From contig JAEXZY010000154.1 of NCBI GenBank assembly GCA_023404955.1, positions 120,265 through 184,264 of the forward strand: a stretch of 64,000 nt of DNA, in the 5' to 3' direction. Each line of letters begins with the position of its first letter. The stretch's first letter is position 1. The notes beneath the pieces are model-generated. The model had not been told where the DNA came from, searched no databases, and worked only from the letters and a program-made list of their open reading frames with translations. Positions 44,577-52,869 of the stretch are shown piece after piece. Source of the DNA: Actinomycetes bacterium (GTDB taxonomy: Bacteria > Actinomycetota > Actinomycetes > Mycobacteriales > Mycobacteriaceae). A program made the position numbers and the translations under genes.

Positions 44577-47096
44577 ATGGCAACTTCACGCGTTGTGGTC
44601 GTCGGCCACGGCATGGTCGCCCACCGGTTCGTCGAGGCATTGCGGTCACGCGACACCGAAAACCGCTGGCAGATCACCGTGCTGGCCGAAGAATCCGATG
44701 CCGCCTACGACCGGGTCGGTCTGACCGGCTACACCGAACACTGGGAACGTCCGCGACTCGCGTTGGCCGGCAACACCTATGACGGCGACGATCAGGTGGA
44801 CCTTCTTCTGGGGCAGCGCGTGGTGTCCCTCGACACGGTCGCGTCGACGGTGACCACCGCCGCCGGCGACCGATTCGGCTACGAGGCGCTGGTGCTGGCC
44901 ACCGGTTCGTACGCCTTCGTGCCGCCGGTGCCCGGCCATGACCTCCCGAACTGCCACGTCTACCGCACCCTCGACGACCTGGACGCGATCAAGGCCGACG
45001 CGGTGCGCGCAACTGCCGCCTCCGATGACGCCGCCGGTGTCGTCATCGGAGGCGGCTTGCTCGGGCTCGAAGCCGCCAATGCCCTGCGCGGCTTCGGAAT
45101 GACGCCGCACGTCGTGGAGATGGCTCCGCGTCTGATGGCCCAGCAGCTCGACGAGGCCGGCGGCGCGCTGCTGGCCCGCATGATCGGTGAGCTGGGCATC
45201 GCCGTGCACGTCGGAACGGGCACTGAGCGTATCGAGTCTTCGCCTGCCGGGGCCCGGGTCACGCTCAGCGACGGCACGGTCGTCGACGCCGGCGTGGTCG
45301 TCTTCGCTGCCGGTGTCCGGCCGCGTGACGAACTCGCGCGCGAGGCCGGGTTGGCGATCGCCGAGCGGGGCGGCGTGCTGACCGACACGTCCTGTGCCAC
45401 GCGCGATCCACGCATCTATGCCATCGGCGAGGTCGCGGCCATCGACGGCCGCTGCTACGGCCTGGTGGGGCCGGGATACACCAGCGCAGAGGTCGTCGCC
45501 GACCGATTACTGGGTGGCGCAGCAGAATTCGGCACCGCCGACATGTCGACCAAGCTCAAGCTCCTCGGTGTCGACGTGGCGAGCTTCGGAGACGCGATGG
45601 GCGCCACACCAGGGTGCCTCGAGGTCGTGGTCAACGACGCGGTCGCGCAGACCTACGGCAAGCTGGTGCTCTCCGACGACGCCCGCACCCTGCTCGGCGG
45701 CATCCTGGTCGGCGACGCATCGGCCTATGGACTGCTGCGCCCGATGGTCGGCGAACAGCTGCCGGGCGACCCGATGTCGTTCCTCGCGACGGCCGGAAGC
45801 GATTCGGACGCACCGGCTCTGGGAGTCGGGGCGTTGCCCGCAGCAGCTCAGATCTGCTCCTGCAACAACGTCACCAAGGGCGACATCACCGACGCCATCG
45901 GCTCCGGGTGCTGTGACGTCCCCGCGCTGAAGTCGTGTACCAAGGCCGGTACGTCGTGTGGATCGTGCGTACCGCTGCTCAAACAACTGCTCGAAGCCCA
46001 GGGTGTGGAACAGTCGAAGGCGCTCTGCGAGCACTTCAGCCACTCCCGTGCCGAGCTGTTCGAGATCATCAGCGCCACCGAGATCCGCACCTTCTCCGGG
46101 TTGGTCGAGAGGTTCGGCACCGGAAAGGGTTGTGACATCTGCAAACCCGTCGTCGCGTCGATCCTCGCGTCGACGAGCAGTGATCACATCCTCGACGGGG
46201 AGCAGGCGTCCCTGCAGGATTCGAACGACCACTTCCTGGCCAACATCCAGCGCAACGGCAGTTACTCGGTGGTGCCGCGCGTGCCCGGTGGGGACATCAC
46301 CCCGGAGCACCTGATCCTGATCGGCGAGATCGCCCGCGATTTCGGGCTGTACACCAAGATCACGGGCGGTCAGCGCATCGACATGTTCGGTGCCCGCGTC
46401 GAGCAGCTTCCCGAGATCTGGCGGCGGCTGGTCGAGGGTGGCATGGAATCCGGGCATGCGTACGGCAAGTCGCTGCGCACGGTCAAGAGCTGTGTCGGTA
46501 GCGACTGGTGCCGCTACGGGCAACAGGATTCGGTGCAGATGGCGATCAACCTGGAGTTGCGCTACCGCGGTCTGCGCGCACCCCACAAGATCAAGATGGG
46601 GGTGTCGGGGTGTGCCCGCGAGTGTGCGGAGGCGCGCGGCAAGGACGTCGGCGTCATCGCCACCGAGACCGGGTGGAACCTCTACGTCGGCGGCAACGGC
46701 GGGATGACGCCGCGGCATGCCGAGCTGTTGGCGGGCGATCTCGACGACGACACGCTGGTGCGCTACATCGACCGCTTCCTGATGTTCTACGTCCGCACCG
46801 CCGACCGACTGCAGCGCATCGCGCCGTGGGTGGAGGAGAAGGGGCTGGACCACATTCGCGAGGTGGTCTGCGACGACTCCCTGGGTTTGGCAGCGGAATT
46901 CGAGGCCGCGGTGGCCAGGCACGTCGAGGGCTATGCGTGCGAATGGAAGGGCGTGCTCGACGATCCCGACAAGCTGGCGCGCTTCGTCTCGTTCGTCAAC
47001 GCGCCCGACGCCGCGGACCCGACGGTCACGTTCACACAGAATGCGGGGCGCATGGTGCCGACCCCGCTGGGATTGCCGAAGGTGGTGCAGCGATGA
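44577..47096 (+). CDS. nirB: Assimilatory nitrite reductase large subunit NirB
   Basis: 839 residues: N-terminal FAD/NAD(P)H domain (RVVVVGHGMVAHRFVEAL; second nucleotide motif VVIGGGLLGLEAANAL), a BFD-like [2Fe-2S] segment near residue 424 (CSCNNVTKGDI, KSCTKAGTSCGSC), and the sirohaem-[4Fe-4S] sulfite/nitrite reductase domain. Cluster ligands lie in SCVGSDWCRYG (near 638) and GVSGCARECAEA (near 676). Reduces nitrite to ammonium using NADH. Stop overlaps nirD as ATGA. Matches Rv0252. Confidence 0.96.
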   Translation: MATSRVVVVGHGMVAHRFVEALRSRDTENRWQITVLAEESDAAYDRVGLTGYTEHWERPRLALAGNTYDGDDQVDLLLGQRVVSLDTVASTVTTAAGDRFGYEALVLATGSYAFVPPVPGHDLPNCHVYRTLDDLDAIKADAVRATAASDDAAGVVIGGGLLGLEAANALRGFGMTPHVVEMAPRLMAQQLDEAGGALLARMIGELGIAVHVGTGTERIESSPAGARVTLSDGTVVDAGVVVFAAGVRPRDELAREAGLAIAERGGVLTDTSCATRDPRIYAIGEVAAIDGRCYGLVGPGYTSAEVVADRLLGGAAEFGTADMSTKLKLLGVDVASFGDAMGATPGCLEVVVNDAVAQTYGKLVLSDDARTLLGGILVGDASAYGLLRPMVGEQLPGDPMSFLATAGSDSDAPALGVGALPAAAQICSCNNVTKGDITDAIGSGCCDVPALKSCTKAGTSCGSCVPLLKQLLEAQGVEQSKALCEHFSHSRAELFEIISATEIRTFSGLVERFGTGKGCDICKPVVASILASTSSDHILDGEQASLQDSNDHFLANIQRNGSYSVVPRVPGGDITPEHLILIGEIARDFGLYTKITGGQRIDMFGARVEQLPEIWRRLVEGGMESGHAYGKSLRTVKSCVGSDWCRYGQQDSVQMAINLELRYRGLRAPHKIKMGVSGCARECAEARGKDVGVIATETGWNLYVGGNGGMTPRHAELLAGDLDDDTLVRYIDRFLMFYVRTADRLQRIAPWVEEKGLDHIREVVCDDSLGLAAEFEAAVARHVEGYACEWKGVLDDPDKLARFVSFVNAPDAADPTVTFTQNAGRMVPTPLGLPKVVQR

Positions 47097-47503
47097 CGGT
47101 TCTCAGCGACATCGGGCGGGTCGGTGTCTGGACGACGGCCTGCCCGTACGACTTTCTGCTGCCCAACCGCGGCGTCGGGGTGCTGCTGCCCGACGGCGCG
47201 CAGGCCGCGCTGTTCCGCCTGGACGACGGCAGCCTGCATGCGGTCGGCAACATCGACCCGTTCACCGGTGCGGCGGTGATGTCGCGGGGCATCGTCGGGG
47301 ACAGGGGCGGGCGCGCAGTCGTGCAGTCGCCGCTGAAGAAGCAAGCGTTCGCCCTCGACGACGGGGTCTGCCTGGACGATCCCACCTACGAGCTGCCCGT
47401 CTACGCCACGCGTATCACCCCGGCCGGCGACGTCGAAGTGGGCTCACCCCCCGCGGAATACCATTCCGGGTTGCTCACGGGGCGAAATCACAGCCGGGAA
47501 TGA
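47093..47503 (+). CDS. nirD: Nitrite reductase small subunit NirD
   Basis: 136-residue Rieske-fold protein: WTTACPYDFLLPNRGVGVLL, LHAVGNIDPFTGAAVMSRGIVG, QSPLKKQAFALDDGVCLD. As usual for NirD, the CxH...CxxH ligands of true Rieske proteins are missing, so it has a structural role beside NirB. Translationally coupled to nirB by ATGA overlap; an in-frame extension upstream lies wholly inside nirB. Its last codons lie within an inverted repeat. Confidence 0.92.
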   Translation: MTVLSDIGRVGVWTTACPYDFLLPNRGVGVLLPDGAQAALFRLDDGSLHAVGNIDPFTGAAVMSRGIVGDRGGRAVVQSPLKKQAFALDDGVCLDDPTYELPVYATRITPAGDVEVGSPPAEYHSGLLTGRNHSRE

Positions 47504-47512
47504 TATTCCGCG
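47452..47512. repeat. Long inverted repeat across the nirD stop codon
   Basis: CGCGGAATACCATTCCGG (47452-47469) is complementary, with one mismatch and one inserted base, to 47494-47512; the loop is 24 bases. It may end or stabilise the nirBD message. No T-run follows. Confidence 0.55.
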
Positions 47513-47520
47513 ACGGCCAG

Positions 47521-47540
47521 CTAGGGACTTTCGACCCGCG
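47521..47540 (+). promoter_or_regulatory. DosR-box-like site upstream of fdxA
   Basis: CTAGGGACTTTCGACCCGCG matches the GGGACT-TT-n-G-n-CCC core of the mycobacterial DosR (DevR) consensus TTSGGGACTWWAGTCCCSAA, with a weaker second half. It lies 33 bases before the fdxA start; M. tuberculosis fdxA is a DosR-regulon gene. Confidence 0.6.
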
Positions 47541-47556
47541 ACACCGTGCTCTGAAC

Positions 47557-47574
47557 TACCTACCGTCGTAGGTA
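47557..47574. promoter_or_regulatory. Palindrome touching the fdxA start codon
   Basis: TACCTAC-CGTC-GTAGGTA, perfect 7-base arms; the last A is the A of the fdxA ATG. No usual ribosome site is visible between it and the ATG, so it may be an operator near +1 of a leaderless message or a hairpin over the start. Confidence 0.5.
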
Positions 47575-47927
47575 TGACGTATGTGATCGGTAGTGCCTGC
47601 AGGGACATCGTCGACAAGTCGTGCGTGCAGGAATGTCCCGCAGACTGCATCTACGAAGGCGCGCGGGCGATGTACATCAACCCCAACGAGTGCGTGGACT
47701 GCGGAGCGTGCCGCCTCGCGTGCCGGGTCGACGCCATCTACTACGAAACCGACCTGCCCGACGAGGAATTCGCGCACCTCGAGGACAATGCGGCGTTCTT
47801 CAGCCAGGTGCTGCCCGGCCGCGACGCCCCGATCGGGGATCCGGGTGGCGCGGCCGCACTGGGCCGCATCGGCGTCGACACCCCGCTGGTGGCTGCACAG
47901 CCGCCTTCGACTACGGATCATCCCTGA
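47574..47927 (+). CDS. fdxA: Ferredoxin FdxA (Rv2007c type)
   Basis: 117 residues. Cys ligands for two clusters: CRDIVDKSCVQECPADC and CVDCGACRLAC, the 7Fe/8Fe pattern. The C-terminal part DNAAFFSQVLPGRDAPIG and GRIGVDTPLVAA is the same extension as in M. tuberculosis FdxA. Low-potential electron carrier of hypoxic metabolism. Preceded by a DosR-like box; its 3' end overlaps the convergent cbiX gene by ten bases. Here it sits directly after nirBD, unlike M. tuberculosis where fdxA is far away. Confidence 0.92.
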   Translation: MTYVIGSACRDIVDKSCVQECPADCIYEGARAMYINPNECVDCGACRLACRVDAIYYETDLPDEEFAHLEDNAAFFSQVLPGRDAPIGDPGGAAALGRIGVDTPLVAAQPPSTTDHP

Positions 47928-48607
47928 CGGGTGAGGCTGGGCAGCCGCGCCCGGAGGAATCGGTTCGCGATCAGCCGCGTGATGCCTGGGTGACGGCCCA
48001 GCGGCTCGGTCACCACATCGGCGCCGCTTGTGCGCAGACGATCCTGAAACAGCCCTTCGGACAACAGATACGACGCGACGACGACGCGCCTGCCGCGCCC
48101 GCGGAATGCCGTGACGGCCTCGGCCACCCGCGGTTCCCCGGTCGCGGCGAACGCCAGTTCCACGCGGGTGCCGATCGTCGCCGACAGCCACGCAGCGGTG
48201 GTGTGTAGGTCACGCATCGCAGCCGGGTCCGAGGTGCCTGCGGCGGCGAGGATCACCGAATCATCAGCACGCCAACCGGATTCGACGAGCCGGTCGACGA
48301 GCACCCGCACCAGCGCAGGGTCCGGGCCCAGCGCCGGGGTCACAGTGACGGCGGGATGGCCGCTGGCGCGCACGTGCGCGGGGATGTCGGTGCTCACGTG
48401 ATAGCCGCGCGCCAGGAACGCCGGCACCAGCACAGCGGGTTCGTCGGTGTGGGCGTCGAGAACCTCGTTGGGCGTGGGTCCGATGACGTCGACGAAGGCC
48501 ACGTGTACGGGGTGCTCCACCAGCTCCGACACCCGGGCCGCGAGATCACCGATCAACTCGACGCCCTGCGGCTTACGGGTCCCGTGCGCCACCAGCACGT
48601 AGCTCAT
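47918..48607 (-). CDS. Sirohydrochlorin chelatase family protein (CbiX/SirB-like), Rv0259c type
   Basis: 229 residues in two CbiX-like halves. The first begins MSYVLVAHGTRKPQG with the metal-binding His; the second begins near SVILAAAGTSDPAAM, and VLVPAFLARGYHVSTDIP holds the second His. Inserts Fe into sirohydrochlorin to make sirohaem, the NirB cofactor. ATG 48607 overlaps the stop of the upstream regulator gene (ATGA). Close to nirBD, which fits cofactor supply. Confidence 0.88.
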   Translation of the reverse strand: MSYVLVAHGTRKPQGVELIGDLAARVSELVEHPVHVAFVDVIGPTPNEVLDAHTDEPAVLVPAFLARGYHVSTDIPAHVRASGHPAVTVTPALGPDPALVRVLVDRLVESGWRADDSVILAAAGTSDPAAMRDLHTTAAWLSATIGTRVELAFAATGEPRVAEAVTAFRGRGRRVVVASYLLSEGLFQDRLRTSGADVVTEPLGRHPGITRLIANRFLRARLPSLTRQG

Positions 48608-49746
48608 GACGCGTGCGCCTCGTCGACGGGCAGCCGGTAGCCGCGCTTGACGACGGTGGCCACCATCTTCTTGTCTCCCAACGCTGTTCGCAGTCGCAGC
48701 ACAGCTGTCTCGACGGCATGGGTGTCGGTGCCGCTGCCGGGGAGCGCACGCAGCAGGTCTGCCCGCGACACCACCGCGCCCGGGTGCTGGGCCAACGCGC
48801 GGACGGTCGCCATCGCCGCCGGTGACATCGCCTTGACCGCGCCGTCGACCAGCACGCAGTTGCCGCGGATCTCCAGGAGGTGCCCGGCCACTCGGACAGT
48901 ACGGGCCTGCAGCAGCGGGAGTTCGTCGGTGATGTGTCGGGCCAACGCGCCCAGCCGCATCCGTTCCGGCGCCGACGTCGGTACGCCGAGACGGACCAGC
49001 GGCCGGGCGGTCACCGGGCCCACGCACATCGCGTGCACGCTGCCGCGCAGCGCGGCCAGCAGTTCGTCTTCGACGCCGAGTTCCTGCGCCCTCATCAACA
49101 CCGAGGCCACCGCCGGCGCGGAGGTGAAGCTGACGGCGTCGAACTTCTCCTCGGCGATCCCGACGACCAGCGCATCGAAGTCACCGTGCCGCGGTGCCGG
49201 GTGCCAGCGGTACACCCGGATGGGCACCACATCCGCCCCCGCGGCGCGCAGCTCGTCGAGGAACTCGGGGAACGGGTCCCAGTCGGCGGTCGCGCCGTGC
49301 AGCTGCACGGCGATGCGGGTGCCGGCGATGCCGCCCTCCAGCAGATAGTGCAGGACCTCGCGAGAGGATTCCGAATCCGGCGACCATTCCTCGGGCAGGC
49401 CGGCCGCGCGCAGTGCCCCGGTGGCTTTGGGCCCGCGGGACACCACGCGGGCCTTGCTCAGGGCTGCGGTCAGTTCGGTGGCCAGACCCCAGCCGTCGGC
49501 CGCGGCCGTCCAGCCGCGCAGCCCGATGCCGGTGGTGGCGACGACGATGTCGGGCGGTTCGTCGATCAGTGCCTGGGTGCGGTGGCGCAGCTCGTCGTCG
49601 TCGGGCAGCGGCACCATCTCGATGGCGGCCGCGCTGGTGACGGTCGCGCCGCGCCGGGTCAGGAGGGCGGCGAGCTCGTCGGCACGCCGCGCTGAGGTCA
49701 CCGCGACTCGGAATCCGGTGAGCGGCGACCAGTCCGGCTCACTCAT
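48604..49746 (-). CDS. Uroporphyrinogen-III synthase-like protein with C-terminal winged helix
   Basis: 380 residues. N-terminal HemD-like domain (FRVAVTSARRADELAALLTRRG, VVATTGIGLRGW, AVSFTSAPAVASVL) fused to an OmpR/PhoB-type DNA-binding domain near 290-375 (LEIRGNCVLVDGAVKAMSP, LLRALPG, VETAVLRLRTALGDK, VVKRGYRLP). Matches Rv0260c. The fusion suggests a regulator sensing a tetrapyrrole, or a bifunctional synthase; genome context (cbiX, nirBD) favours control of sirohaem/nitrite genes. ATG 49746 is used, coupled to cbiX downstream. Confidence 0.9.
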   Translation of the reverse strand: MSEPDWSPLTGFRVAVTSARRADELAALLTRRGATVTSAAAIEMVPLPDDDELRHRTQALIDEPPDIVVATTGIGLRGWTAAADGWGLATELTAALSKARVVSRGPKATGALRAAGLPEEWSPDSESSREVLHYLLEGGIAGTRIAVQLHGATADWDPFPEFLDELRAAGADVVPIRVYRWHPAPRHGDFDALVVGIAEEKFDAVSFTSAPAVASVLMRAQELGVEDELLAALRGSVHAMCVGPVTARPLVRLGVPTSAPERMRLGALARHITDELPLLQARTVRVAGHLLEIRGNCVLVDGAVKAMSPAAMATVRALAQHPGAVVSRADLLRALPGSGTDTHAVETAVLRLRTALGDKKMVATVVKRGYRLPVDEAHAS

Positions 49747-49863
49747 GACCACTGTCTATTCAGGTCGTGTTTCGCGCCGGTTACCTCGCAGTTGCCGCGC
49801 GGTGTCACCGCCGGACAGGCCGTGAATTTCCGCTCACCTCCGGCCGGGCCTCTGTGTGAGGTG

Positions 49864-50430
49864 TCACCAGACGTCACCGTCGCGCCAATCGCAAGCGAGA
49901 TCGGCGGCTGCGTCCAGCTCCACGCTCGCGTTCAGGGGCAGCACGAACACGCAGCCGTCGTCATCCGGCGTGCGTGTCACTCCGCTGGGCGCCAGCACCG
50001 ACGTGGTGCCGGGCCACGGCGTCCAGCCCCGGCTGGCGTAGAGCGGTCGCCCCAGATCGCTGGTGCTCAGCGCGCCGATCGCATAGCCGCCGCGGATCAC
50101 CTGTTCGGCCGCCTCCATCAGCGCGTGCGCCAGACCCTGGCCGCGGTGGTCCTCGCGCACCGCGACCGCTTCGACGTAGCCGCACCGCAGCGCCGTGTCG
50201 CGATGGAGCAGTCGCCGCTGGACGACGGCGGCGTGCCCGATGATCGCGCCGCGCTGACAGATGACGGCGTGCATACCGCCCAGGCAGTGCTCCCAGTCGG
50301 TGTCGGTGAACTCGCCGCCGTACGCCTCGGTGAGCATCCGCCGGGCATCGGCTCGGGAGTCGTCGTCGAGATCGGAGGTGTGGATGAGGCGGGCACGCAC
50401 ACCTGCAGGTCTACCAGGCGAGGCGCTCAT
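49864..50430 (-). CDS. aac: Aminoglycoside 2'-N-acetyltransferase, AAC(2')-I family
   Basis: 188-residue GNAT acetyltransferase. Sequence follows the mycobacterial AAC(2')-I: ARLIHTSDLDDD, FTDTDWEHCLGGMHAVI, QRRLLHRDTALRCGYVEAVAV, the acetyl-CoA loop REDHRGQGLAHALM, LYASRGWTPW and TRTPDDDGCVFVLP, ending CDWRDGDVW. Chromosomal in mycobacteria, with a presumed housekeeping role and variable resistance effect. ATG 50430 overlaps the end of pxpC by 20 bases; a GTG ten codons later is an alternative. Matches Rv0262c in position. Confidence 0.93.
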   Translation of the reverse strand: MSASPGRPAGVRARLIHTSDLDDDSRADARRMLTEAYGGEFTDTDWEHCLGGMHAVICQRGAIIGHAAVVQRRLLHRDTALRCGYVEAVAVREDHRGQGLAHALMEAAEQVIRGGYAIGALSTSDLGRPLYASRGWTPWPGTTSVLAPSGVTRTPDDDGCVFVLPLNASVELDAAADLACDWRDGDVW

Positions 50431-51319
50431 CCGGCGGCGAGAACGGTGTCCTAGGGCGCGCCCAGTGCAGGCGTACCGTCTGGCCCGGCCGGGCCTGCGC
50501 GATCGCGTCCGTGTCGTCGTCGACGACGACACCGATCACCGGGTAGCCGCCGGTGACGGGATGGTCGGGGCCGAGGATCACCGGAAAGCCGTTGGGCGGC
50601 ACCTGGATCGACCCACGCATCGCGCCCTCGCTGGGCAGCTGACGGCCCGGCCAGCGGTAGTCCAGCGGCATGCCGACCAGCCGCATCCCCACCCGGTCGC
50701 TGCGATCGGTGACCTGCCAGTTGGTGCGCACGAGGACGTCGGGGTCGACGAACCAGTCGTCGCGGGGGCCGGGCACGACCCGGAGCTCCACGACGTCGTC
50801 GTCGAGCGCGGCGACCGGCGCCTGCTCGAGCTCGGGGAAATCCTCGGTGTGCTCACCGACGCGCAGCACGTCCCCGGATGTCAGGGGCCGCGGTCCGATC
50901 GAGGAGAGCACGTCGAAGCTGCGCGATCCGAGCACGCGGTCGACGTCGAACCCGCCGCGCACCGCGAGGTAGGACCGCAGACCCGAGCGGGCCGGGCCCA
51001 GGGAGATCACCTCGCCCGCGCGTACGTGGTGAACACTGTTGGTGCCGAACGGGATTCCGCTGACCGCCGGATCGGTGTCGGCGCCGGTGACCGCTATGGT
51101 CACGTCACCGCCGCACACCCGAGCGGTGAACCCGCCCAGCGTCACCTCGACGGTGGCCCGGTCGTCGGGGTTGGCCACCAGCCGGTTGGCCAGCGTGTGG
51201 GACCGCCGGTCGGCCGCCCCCGAGCGAGTCACGCCGAGGTGCGACAGACCCGGCCTGCCGAGATCCTCCACCAGGGCCAGCGGGCCCGGCTGCAGAATCT
51301 CCAGCGTCACCCCGGTCAC
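50411..51319 (-). CDS. pxpC: 5-oxoprolinase subunit PxpC (KipA-like)
   Basis: 302 residues: LEILQPGPLALVEDLGRPGLSHLGVTRSGAADR is cut across the N-terminal biotin-dependent-carboxylase-like fold, followed by YLAVRGGFDVDRVLGSRSFD and GPDHPVTGGYPVIGVVV, all family hallmarks. With PxpB it forms the ATP-dependent 5-oxoproline-hydrolysing complex with PxpA; no pxpA is in this window. GTG 51319 overlaps the pxpB stop (GTGA). Matches Rv0263c. Confidence 0.9.
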   Translation of the reverse strand: MTGVTLEILQPGPLALVEDLGRPGLSHLGVTRSGAADRRSHTLANRLVANPDDRATVEVTLGGFTARVCGGDVTIAVTGADTDPAVSGIPFGTNSVHHVRAGEVISLGPARSGLRSYLAVRGGFDVDRVLGSRSFDVLSSIGPRPLTSGDVLRVGEHTEDFPELEQAPVAALDDDVVELRVVPGPRDDWFVDPDVLVRTNWQVTDRSDRVGMRLVGMPLDYRWPGRQLPSEGAMRGSIQVPPNGFPVILGPDHPVTGGYPVIGVVVDDDTDAIAQARPGQTVRLHWARPRTPFSPPDERLAW

Positions 51320-51963
51320 GGCGTCACCGCCCGGAACTGCACCCAGCGTCCCGGCGTCAGCAGCGCGGGCTCGTCGCGATCGACGTCCCACAGCACGGCC
51401 TCCGTCCGGCCGATCAGCTGCCAGCCGCCGGGCGATTCCCGCGGATACACCCCGCTGAACGAACCCGCCAGCGCGACCGCGCCGACGGGCACCTTGGTGC
51501 GGGGCTCGGCGCGCCGGGGTACCTCGAGCCGCTGGTCGCCGCCCAGCAGATAGCCGAAACCCGGTGCGAAACCACAGAATCCGACCCGCCAGGGTCGACC
51601 GGTGTGCGCGGCGACGACCTCGTCCACCGTCAGCCCGGTCAGCCGGGCCACCTCGTCGAGATCGGCGCCGTCGTAGATCACGTCGAGGACGACGTCGGCC
51701 GTCCCGTCGGGAAGTGAGCTCGATTCGGCGACGGCGTCGGCGGCGGGCGTGAGCCGGCCGAGGTGGTGGCGGGTCGGGGCCTGGTGGTGGGCGCCGGCCA
51801 GAATGATCAAGACGGTCTGCGCGGCGGGCACCAGGTCCACCACGCCGGGTAACTCGGCCGCCCGTAGCGTCTCCGTCCAGGCCAGCACCTCGGCCGTGTC
51901 GCCGAATTCGAGGAGCAGGCCGCGGTCGCCGTAATCGCGGATCGCCTCAGCTGTCACACCCAT
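51316..51963 (-). CDS. pxpB: 5-oxoprolinase subunit PxpB (KipI-like)
   Basis: 215 residues: IRDYGDRGLLLEFGDT at the start, VDLVPAAQTVLI, DVIYDGADLDEVARLTGLTVDEVVAAHTG and the conserved VGFCGFAPGFGYLLG with KVPVGAVALAGSFSGVYP (nucleotide-binding region). Partner of PxpC, coupled by GTGA overlap. ATG 51963. Divergent from the EamA gene across 39 bases. Matches Rv0264c. Confidence 0.9.
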   Translation of the reverse strand: MGVTAEAIRDYGDRGLLLEFGDTAEVLAWTETLRAAELPGVVDLVPAAQTVLIILAGAHHQAPTRHHLGRLTPAADAVAESSSLPDGTADVVLDVIYDGADLDEVARLTGLTVDEVVAAHTGRPWRVGFCGFAPGFGYLLGGDQRLEVPRRAEPRTKVPVGAVALAGSFSGVYPRESPGGWQLIGRTEAVLWDVDRDEPALLTPGRWVQFRAVTP

Positions 51964-52002
51964 CTGCCAACGCTACCGTCGCGCGCAGGGTTGAATGCAG
52001 CA

Positions 52003-52869
52003 ATGGGTGGGGGGTCGGCGCGCGCCGGCGCGCTGATGACGGTGACCGCGATGATCTCAGTGCAGCTCGGTATGGCGGTCGCGGTCAAGCTGATCGACCA
52101 CATCGGCTCGGACGGGACCGCATGGCTACGCCTCGCGTGGGCGGGCGTGATCCTGCTCATCTGGGTGCGGCCTCGCCCGTCCGCGTTCACGGCCAAGACA
52201 TTCGGCATGTGCGTCGTGCTCGGCGTCGTGAGTGCCGCGGTGTCGCTGTTCTTCATGGCGTCGCTGGACCGGTTGCCGCTCGGGACCGCGACTGCACTGG
52301 AGTTCCTCGGCCCGCTGACCGTCGCCGCCGCGCACGGCCGCGGACTCGCGCGGGTGCTGTGGCCGGGGCTGGCCGCGCTCGGGGTGATCCTGCTCAGCCA
52401 GCCCTTCAGCGGCGGCGTCGACCTCAAGGGGGTCGCGCTGGCGCTCGCCGCGGGCGCGGCCTGGGCGCTGTACATCCTGCTGACCCAGAACGTGGGCGAT
52501 CAGGTCGCGGGTGTGACCGGGTTGGCGGTGTCGATGCCCATCGCCGGGCTGGTGTCGACGTTCACGGTGAGTACGACGGTGTTCGAGCGGATGACGTGGC
52601 AGGTGGTCCTGATCGGTCTGGGCATGGCGATCCTGCTGCCGGTGGTCCCGTTCGTGCTGGAACTGCTGGCGCTGCGCCGGTTGACGACGGCGGCGTTCGG
52701 CACGCTGATGTGCCTGGAACCGGCGCTGGCGTTCGTCGTCGGGTTCACGCTGCTGGATCAGGAGCTGGGCGTCTCGGCGATCATCGGCATCTTCGTGGTG
52801 GTGATCGCCGGGGTGGGGGCGGCGCGCAGCGGTGGCCGGCAGGCTGACATGCACATCGAAGTGGGTTAG
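52003..52869 (+). CDS. EamA/RhtA-type drug/metabolite transporter
   Basis: 288 residues with about ten hydrophobic helices in two EamA repeats: RAGALMTVTAMISVQLGMAV, LPLGTATALEFLGPLTVAA, and FGTLMCLEPALAFVVGFTLLDQ, the RhtA-like signature for amino-acid/homoserine exporters. Substrate inferred only from family. ATG 52003 is used; a TTG four codons upstream is possible. It ends overlapping the convergent transporter gene by four bases. Not present in the M. tuberculosis order. Confidence 0.86.
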   Translation: MGGGSARAGALMTVTAMISVQLGMAVAVKLIDHIGSDGTAWLRLAWAGVILLIWVRPRPSAFTAKTFGMCVVLGVVSAAVSLFFMASLDRLPLGTATALEFLGPLTVAAAHGRGLARVLWPGLAALGVILLSQPFSGGVDLKGVALALAAGAAWALYILLTQNVGDQVAGVTGLAVSMPIAGLVSTFTVSTTVFERMTWQVVLIGLGMAILLPVVPFVLELLALRRLTTAAFGTLMCLEPALAFVVGFTLLDQELGVSAIIGIFVVVIAGVGAARSGGRQADMHIEVG

